Source of the DNA: Gluconobacter thailandicus F149-1 = NBRC 100600
GTDB taxonomy: Bacteria; Pseudomonadota; Alphaproteobacteria; Acetobacterales; Acetobacteraceae
Direction of reading: 5' to 3'
Length of the DNA: 46,354 bases
Assembly (NCBI RefSeq): GCF_000964465.1
Contig: NZ_BANH01000042.1
Location: forward strand, 1-46,354
The position numbers and the translations under genes were made by a program. Shown here in pieces: positions 40,937-46,354 of the stretch (positions are counted from its first letter, which is position 1; every line of letters begins with the position of its first letter). The notes beneath the pieces were generated by a model that searched no databases, was not told where the DNA came from, and was given only the letters and a program-made list of their open reading frames with translations.

Positions 40937-41514
40937 AGATTTACCTCCGCGTGTGCGAGGAACACGATGTCATCAACCGCATGGGATTTCCGGGCTACGG
41001 TTCATCCCCGCGTGTGCGGGGAACACCAGAATGGCAGTTACAGTGGAAAATCTACCTGCGGTTCATCCCCGCGTGTGCGGGGAACACGTGGTATCCTGCT
41101 GGCGGCGAGCGAACTCCGCCGGTTCATCCCCGCGTGTGCGGGGAACACATGCCGATCGATCCTGTCACAGCCAGACTATCCGGTTCATCCCCGCGTGTGC
41201 GGGGAACACAGCAGGATCGTGCCGTTATCGTTATCGCCTGTCGGTTCATCCCCGCGTGTGCGGGGAACACGTTGGCACGATTCTGACGCAGGCGATCGCA
41301 GCCGGTTCATCCCCGCGTGTGCGGGGAACACGGCGAGCTGATCGAACTGGAGAACTGGCAGTGCGGTTCATCCCCGCGTGTGCGGGGAACACCTTGTCGA
41401 AAACCACGTGAAGGTTAAGAAGGCCGGTTCATCCCCGCGTGTGCGGGGAACACAAACAGAAGGGTATAAAGTGGGCTTGTTTGGCCGGTTCATCCCCGCG
41501 TGTGCGGGGAACAC
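40937..41514 (-). CRISPR. Type I-E CRISPR array, 10 repeats and 9 spacers
   Basis: Nine identical 29-bp repeats, on plus beginning CGGTTCATCCCCGC and ending GCGGGGAACAC, start at 40998, 41059, 41120, 41181, 41242, 41303, 41364, 41425 and 41486. A tenth, degenerate copy occupies 40937-40965 and matches 23 of 29 positions. All nine spacers are exactly 32 bp. Read on minus, the repeat (starting GTGTTCCCCGCAC) is the same orientation and class as the E. coli I-E repeat, so the array is transcribed on minus from the cas2 side. The worn repeat lies at the leader-distal, oldest end, as expected. The palindromic core CCCCGC-GTGT-GCGGGG is the Cas6e hairpin. Confidence 0.98.
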
Positions 41515-41575
41515 CCTTGTTTGTAAGTATATGATTATGGGTGCAAATCTTCCACTTCAAAAAGCTACCGATTTT
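41515..41575 (-). promoter_or_regulatory. CRISPR leader
   Basis: A 61-bp AT-rich segment between the cas2 stop and the first (leader-proximal) repeat. Read on minus, it contains TATACT (41526-41531), a good -10 element whose spacing would start the transcript near the first repeat; the matching -35 (TGGAAG, 17 nt upstream) is poor. New spacers would be added at the 41514 end. Confidence 0.6.
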
Positions 41576-42848
<1,273 letters not shown>

Positions 42849-42854
42849 AGCGGT

Positions 42855-43574
42855 TTACCAGGCCCGGCGGATGAGCATGAGGCCGCACCCGAAGCTTTTG
42901 GCCCGCCCAAAACCGCTTCGCAGGCTGGTCAGGAAAATCTCCGGGTTCGTGACGGTCAGGATGCCTTCGAATTCCATGACGCCGAAGGTTGCAGGGCTCT
43001 GCTGCGGCGTTCGGGGAATGACGACGGTGTCATAGCTGTCCACGCGTGGGGGCGTGGGCAGGGAAAAGCCTCTGTCCTGTGCCTGTCGGGTCAACCAGGC
43101 AGAGCCGGCGTCCTGAACGAGCGCCAGACGGGCTTCGGCCCGCAGGCTTGTTCCTCCTTTTTCGGAAGGCTGTCTGCCCGGAATGTGGTGCAGTGCATCC
43201 ATGACGACATCATGCCGTTTACCGCGTTTCTGGCCTGGGATGTGACGACTGATCGTGGCATTGGCGCGCAACCGGAACTCCAGAGCGTCGCCTGCGCGCA
43301 GGTTGGGCTCAAACGGGCGGGGCGCGTCGATTTCGAACAGTCCATGCGGGTCCGCGGGGGGACGTTCGGACAGGATGTAGAAACTGCCCGGCTCTTCCTG
43401 CCGCCATAGAAAGTCTCGGTTCCGTTCAGGAGTGTCTCCGAACAGTGCCCAGATCAGGTGGTGACCGCTCTTGATCTGGGCGCTCGTATCGTGGGGCAGG
43501 AGCAGGCTGGAGAGGGCGGAGAGCGCCTGGCTATCCCGTCGCAGGCGTGCGCGGGAGAGGTAGAGTTGCGTCAC
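42855..43574 (-). CDS. cas6e: CRISPR RNA endoribonuclease Cas6e (CasE)
   Basis: A 239-aa RAMP protein that cuts the pre-crRNA at each repeat hairpin and stays bound to the 3' handle within Cascade. The N-terminus MTQLYLSRARLRRDSQALSA and the SGHHLIWALFGD segment (a His at 38 or 39 is the likely catalytic general acid/base) are typical. The C-terminal glycine-rich loop is SLRSGFGRAKSFGCGLMLI. The start GTG 43574 overlaps the cas5e stop (GTGA). The same frame stays open further upstream, inside cas5e, but the conserved protein begins here. Confidence 0.93.
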   Translation of the reverse strand: MTQLYLSRARLRRDSQALSALSSLLLPHDTSAQIKSGHHLIWALFGDTPERNRDFLWRQEEPGSFYILSERPPADPHGLFEIDAPRPFEPNLRAGDALEFRLRANATISRHIPGQKRGKRHDVVMDALHHIPGRQPSEKGGTSLRAEARLALVQDAGSAWLTRQAQDRGFSLPTPPRVDSYDTVVIPRTPQQSPATFGVMEFEGILTVTNPEIFLTSLRSGFGRAKSFGCGLMLIRRAW

Positions 43575-44431
43575 AGCACGGGAACCGTCATGACGGCCTC
43601 CTCTCTCAGGTCGAATTGCCAGCGGGTTCGGGAGCGTGGCTGGTCCCGGCGGAAGATGGTCTGGATGGTCTCGTCCGGCAGGCCATGCTGGTCCGCATCC
43701 CGTTGGTCCATGACGATCATGTGCCGCATCGTGTGTTCGGATTGGGTCTCTGCCGGGGTGGTAAGGCAATCCCACTCGGCCCAGTGCCTCCGGTTTGGTG
43801 CCGTTCGTGCCAGCGCATGACGCAGGGTTGTGCGTTCCTGATGCCCCGCTTGGGAAGAGGATGAACTGGTAAGGGAAAGTCTGCCTTCCGGCCCCTGTCG
43901 GTAACGGTCGCGGAGGGCGGAAACGGCGTTCTCGTGGTCCTGAAGATCGGGAGCGAGCGGCAGACCGAGCGGGCAGGATTTCCGACCCAGATAGGGCGTG
44001 AAAACCGGTGTGCGCATGGCTTGTGCCAGATCGTCCAGAGACCATGGCGCCGTTTCCGTCCGTAGCCACAGGGCACCAAGGTGCCAGCTTCCGGCCCGGT
44101 AATCGCGGCGGGACAGGGTTGTGTTCAGGTCCGGGGTGGCGAGTTCCTGCGCGCGGGTCCGGAAGCGTGTATTGCGCTGGGCGGAGGGCATCTGGGCGGT
44201 GTGAAAATCCGTTAGCAACTGGCCGGGGGCGTGGCAGAGAAGGGCCAGACCGTAATCGCGTGCCAGATCGTCCTGACGGGGATCATCCCGGGTCAGGCCA
44301 AGGCAGGCGGCGACCAGTCCCAGAATGGCCGAACGGGCCGGGCGATCAAATCCGTCCCGCCGTTCCCCGACTGCCACGCCGCCAAAGGCCGAGAGCGGCG
44401 CAATGAGGGCGAAGGTCAGATAGCGTGGCAT
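43571..44431 (-). CDS. cas5e: Cascade subunit Cas5e (CasD)
   Basis: A 286-aa RAMP subunit that caps the 5' handle of the crRNA at the foot of Cascade. The start YLTFALIAPLSAFGGVAVGERRDGFDRPARSAILGLVAACLGLTR and the internal RRDYRAGSWHLGALWL, TPVFTPYLGRKSCPLGLPLAP match the I-E Cas5 family. It lies 5 nt after the cas7e gene and overlaps cas6e by 4 nt, all in one operon. Confidence 0.94.
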   Translation of the reverse strand: MPRYLTFALIAPLSAFGGVAVGERRDGFDRPARSAILGLVAACLGLTRDDPRQDDLARDYGLALLCHAPGQLLTDFHTAQMPSAQRNTRFRTRAQELATPDLNTTLSRRDYRAGSWHLGALWLRTETAPWSLDDLAQAMRTPVFTPYLGRKSCPLGLPLAPDLQDHENAVSALRDRYRQGPEGRLSLTSSSSSQAGHQERTTLRHALARTAPNRRHWAEWDCLTTPAETQSEHTMRHMIVMDQRDADQHGLPDETIQTIFRRDQPRSRTRWQFDLREEAVMTVPVL

Positions 44432-44436
44432 GGGTA

Positions 44437-45486
44437 TCAGTCCTTCTGCGCGAAGGTGACGATCTCTTCCAGTGTCCCGCCGCCGCCCAGCACCAGTTCG
44501 GCCTGTGCGTCAGAACCGGGCCAGTAAGCGTTATCGAGCTGGTTCCGGAAAGTTTTGAGCTGGGCGATGGAGGCGCCGACAATGTCTGTTCCGGTGACGG
44601 GCTGGGCGAATGCACCGGCCAGCGTGCGGGGCTGCTGGTTGCCTTTTTCAGCCAGAATGTAGTGCGCGCGGGCATGAGCGGCAAAGCTGTTCTGCTTGCC
44701 GCTGGGGGCGACGGTTGCGGCGGCTCGCGTCAGAGCACCGAGAGTGGCCGCGGCTAGGGTGCCGTCGTCTTCATCGCCAAGATTGGTCTTCAGAAGATCC
44801 CGATTGATGCAGAGATATAAATAGAACACGCCAGATCCGAAGCCGGCTTCTCCCAGGAAGCCTGCACCAGCATCTTCTGAAGAGGTCTTCAGATCATCAA
44901 CGGCAGTATAGTAGTCGTCTTCGATGGAGACCTTGTGTGTTGTGATGGCGTGAGCCACCTGGGCTGCGGCTTCACGATTGAACGACGGATTATCCGCCAG
45001 CATCCGTCCGAACAGCGCAATGTCTGCGGCTGTATCGGCCCGCAAGAGCACAGAAGCGGCTTCTTTCTTGGGGTCGATCTTTTCGCCGCCCGCCATGCGG
45101 TCTGCCAGTTCGAGGGCTGCTGCCTTCTCGCGTGGGGAAATGAAGGCAAGCTGCTCGATAGCGGTTGAGGTTTCTTCCTTTTTGAGCTTGCCGAAGATAC
45201 CTGCGACTTCGCGGGCGATTTTCGTGGCTTTTTTAACGTCCTGACCTGCTGCGATCAGATGGTCCAGGATTTCTTGCCCCATCCGTTGGGTGCGCTTGCC
45301 CAAGTTGTGCTCAAGCGCCGCTTGGAATGCTTCCGAAGTCCGCCATGCACGTTTGAGCGCCTGTGAAGACAGTCGGAGCCTGTTGGCTCCGCCGACTATG
45401 GCGGTCTTGGGGCGGCCCAGATCATCCCGGTTCAGGTTGGAAGGGGGGAAGAACGTCAGAAGATGCAGTTGAAGAAAACGGCTCAT
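44437..45486 (-). CDS. cas7e: Cascade backbone subunit Cas7e (CasC)
   Basis: A 349-aa protein present in six copies along the crRNA in Cascade. The N-terminus MSRFLQLHLLTFFPPSNLNR, then DDLGRPKTAIVGGANRLRLSSQALKRAWR is the Cse4/CasC signature, and the later FGRMLADNPSFNREAAAQVAHAITTHKVSIEDDYYTAVDDL is equally typical. ATG 45486 is chosen for family fit; an in-frame extension upstream adds non-conserved residues. It starts 11 nt after the end of cse2. Confidence 0.96.
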   Translation of the reverse strand: MSRFLQLHLLTFFPPSNLNRDDLGRPKTAIVGGANRLRLSSQALKRAWRTSEAFQAALEHNLGKRTQRMGQEILDHLIAAGQDVKKATKIAREVAGIFGKLKKEETSTAIEQLAFISPREKAAALELADRMAGGEKIDPKKEAASVLLRADTAADIALFGRMLADNPSFNREAAAQVAHAITTHKVSIEDDYYTAVDDLKTSSEDAGAGFLGEAGFGSGVFYLYLCINRDLLKTNLGDEDDGTLAAATLGALTRAAATVAPSGKQNSFAAHARAHYILAEKGNQQPRTLAGAFAQPVTGTDIVGASIAQLKTFRNQLDNAYWPGSDAQAELVLGGGGTLEEIVTFAQKD

Positions 45487-45497
45487 GAGAAATGTCC

Positions 45498-46106
45498 TTA
45501 TCGGGCGTCGGCGGGAAGGGCGGAGAGTGGGTTGCGGTTCCCGATGCCCCAATAGTCATGCACCCAGCGGGTACGAATACGGTCTGCGGCGGCATCTTCT
45601 GCCGGCCAGCGAAGAAGGGACTGGGCCAGATCGCGAATGTTGAGTGGTGCGTTGGCCAGCCGCACAAGGCGGCGGAACGCAGTCAGGCACTCTTCAGGAT
45701 CACGGGTCTCCAGCAGTTTTTCCAGTCGGTTGGGTTTGAATCTGGCGGAGGTTGCCACTTCATTCGGGGAACCGCCGAAGTCTGTTGGTCCGATTTCCCG
45801 GGCAACGGCATTTCGAAAAGCCTTTTGGCCGTCCGGTGCTTTTGGCGTGGGTGTTTCTGTCCGAACATGCGCGAGCACGCCCATCGTGAGAGCCAGCGCG
45901 GGCAACTCGTCGGGGGATGGGGCGGTTGGGAACTGACGTACCAGCGAGGCGAACGCTGGTTCCATCATAATATCCCAGACAGAGCCACACCGTCGCAGGC
46001 GTGCGCTGATGGCTCTCTGGCCCCCCCTTTCCTGGTCAGGGTTGGTCGGATACAGGTCTCGCCACCATGTCACGAAGGTTTCGGTTGTTTCCTTATCAAG
46101 ACGCAT
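45498..46106 (-). CDS. cse2: Cascade small subunit Cse2 (CasB)
   Basis: A 202-aa helical protein that stabilises the non-target strand in the R-loop as a dimer in Cascade. Identifiable stretches are FVTWWRDLYPTNPDQERGGQRAISARLRRCGSV, LALTMGVLAHVRTETP, and the C-terminal RRLVRLANAPLNIRDLAQSLLRWPA. Its start ATG 46106 overlaps the end of cse1 by 11 nt. Confidence 0.93.
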   Translation of the reverse strand: MRLDKETTETFVTWWRDLYPTNPDQERGGQRAISARLRRCGSVWDIMMEPAFASLVRQFPTAPSPDELPALALTMGVLAHVRTETPTPKAPDGQKAFRNAVAREIGPTDFGGSPNEVATSARFKPNRLEKLLETRDPEECLTAFRRLVRLANAPLNIRDLAQSLLRWPAEDAAADRIRTRWVHDYWGIGNRNPLSALPADAR

Positions 46107-46353
46107 GGTTTGTCCCGTTCTTTCTGGGGGCGTTGGGCGGAATCGGCTGCTTCAGGAACTCGAAAAGCTGCTTCCCGTCTTTGGAATGTCCGTACAGGGT
46201 GCTGAGGAGCCAGCGACGGCCGTTCCCGATCTGAACGCATTCCTGAATGTCCGTATCCGGCGTGGCGGGGGCGTATTCATCAAACAGATCCAGCGCGACA
46301 CGACGCTGATCCGCCAGCCAGTCACGGCAGGGCTGGTCCTGTGCCGTTGTCGG
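46096..46353 (-). CDS. cse1: Cascade large subunit Cse1 (CasA), C-terminal end (cut by window edge)
   Basis: The last 85 codons of a longer gene. The visible helices, ADQRRVALDLFDEYAPATPD and GRRWLLSTLYGHSKDGKQLF followed by EFLKQPIPP, match the C-terminal four-helix bundle of Cse1, which recognises the PAM and recruits Cas3. The stop TGA is at 46096-46098, inside the start of cse2. The rest of cse1 and the expected cas3 lie to the right of the window. Confidence 0.88.
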   Translation of the reverse strand, partial: PTTAQDQPCRDWLADQRRVALDLFDEYAPATPDTDIQECVQIGNGRRWLLSTLYGHSKDGKQLFEFLKQPIPPNAPRKNGTNHAS

Positions 46354-46354
46354 G

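Noticed and set aside
43575-44069. Upstream in-frame extension of cas6e
   Set aside because: It runs inside cas5e in another frame; the conserved Cas6e N-terminus starts at GTG 43574.

Overview
The window looks like chromosome of an alphaproteobacterial acetic acid bacterium, most likely Gluconobacter or a close relative in Acetobacteraceae. This rests on the high-GC codon use of the genes, a PmtA-type phospholipid methyltransferase, the alphaproteobacterial secB/Tim44/mltA neighbourhood, and a heme O synthase gene that sits where an aa3 oxidase operon would be but without a functional oxidase. The genus is an inference, because no rRNA or tRNA gene is present to confirm it.

Layout. 1-9.3 kb: the 3' end of an M3 oligopeptidase gene, an ABC1/UbiB-type kinase, an Lrp/AsnC regulator divergent from an EamA exporter, a coiled-coil hypothetical, uvrB, then a tight run of aldose epimerase, greB and a NUDIX hydrolase, followed by gshB. 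9.3-12.7 kb: a 56-aa membrane protein, pmtA, and a three-gene operon joined by ATGA overlaps. That operon holds a COX1-like protein lacking the oxygen-reduction site, ctaB, and a 38-aa CoxF-like peptide. 12.7-19.1 kb (minus strand): thrC, an M16 peptidase, pmbA/tldE and a Tim44-like protein, plus an exported MRJP/yellow-like protein and a small hypothetical. 19.2-28 kb: a TPR/glycosyltransferase-like protein on plus; mutS-glnD and murJ on minus. 28-31 kb: small membrane proteins, a DUF4112 protein, a glutathione peroxidase and a CNT nucleoside transporter. 30.9-36.1 kb: tsaD-rlmJ-gpsA on minus diverge from hemC-hemD on plus, followed by secB on minus. 36.3-40.6 kb: a second Tim44-like gene, mltA, an orphan DNA methyltransferase and a tri-heme peroxidase. 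40.6-46.35 kb: a small DUF6582-type gene, then a type I-E CRISPR-Cas locus.

The CRISPR-Cas locus reads right to left as cse1 (cut by the window edge), cse2, cas7e, cas5e, cas6e, cas1, cas2, a 61-bp leader and ten repeats with nine 32-bp spacers. The terminal repeat far from the leader is degenerate. Cas3 would lie beyond the right edge.

Most of the window is ordinary housekeeping DNA. The strongest candidate for something undescribed is the COX1-like protein. By my alignment from memory, it keeps both histidines that bind the low-spin heme but has lost the heme a3 and CuB ligands. It remains an intact gene translationally coupled to heme O synthase. No stretch longer than about 300 bases lacks a gene; the largest open gaps (about 150-180 bp, at 4024-4181, 9542-9704, 19104-19253 and 36117-36296) hold promoters or hairpins at most.
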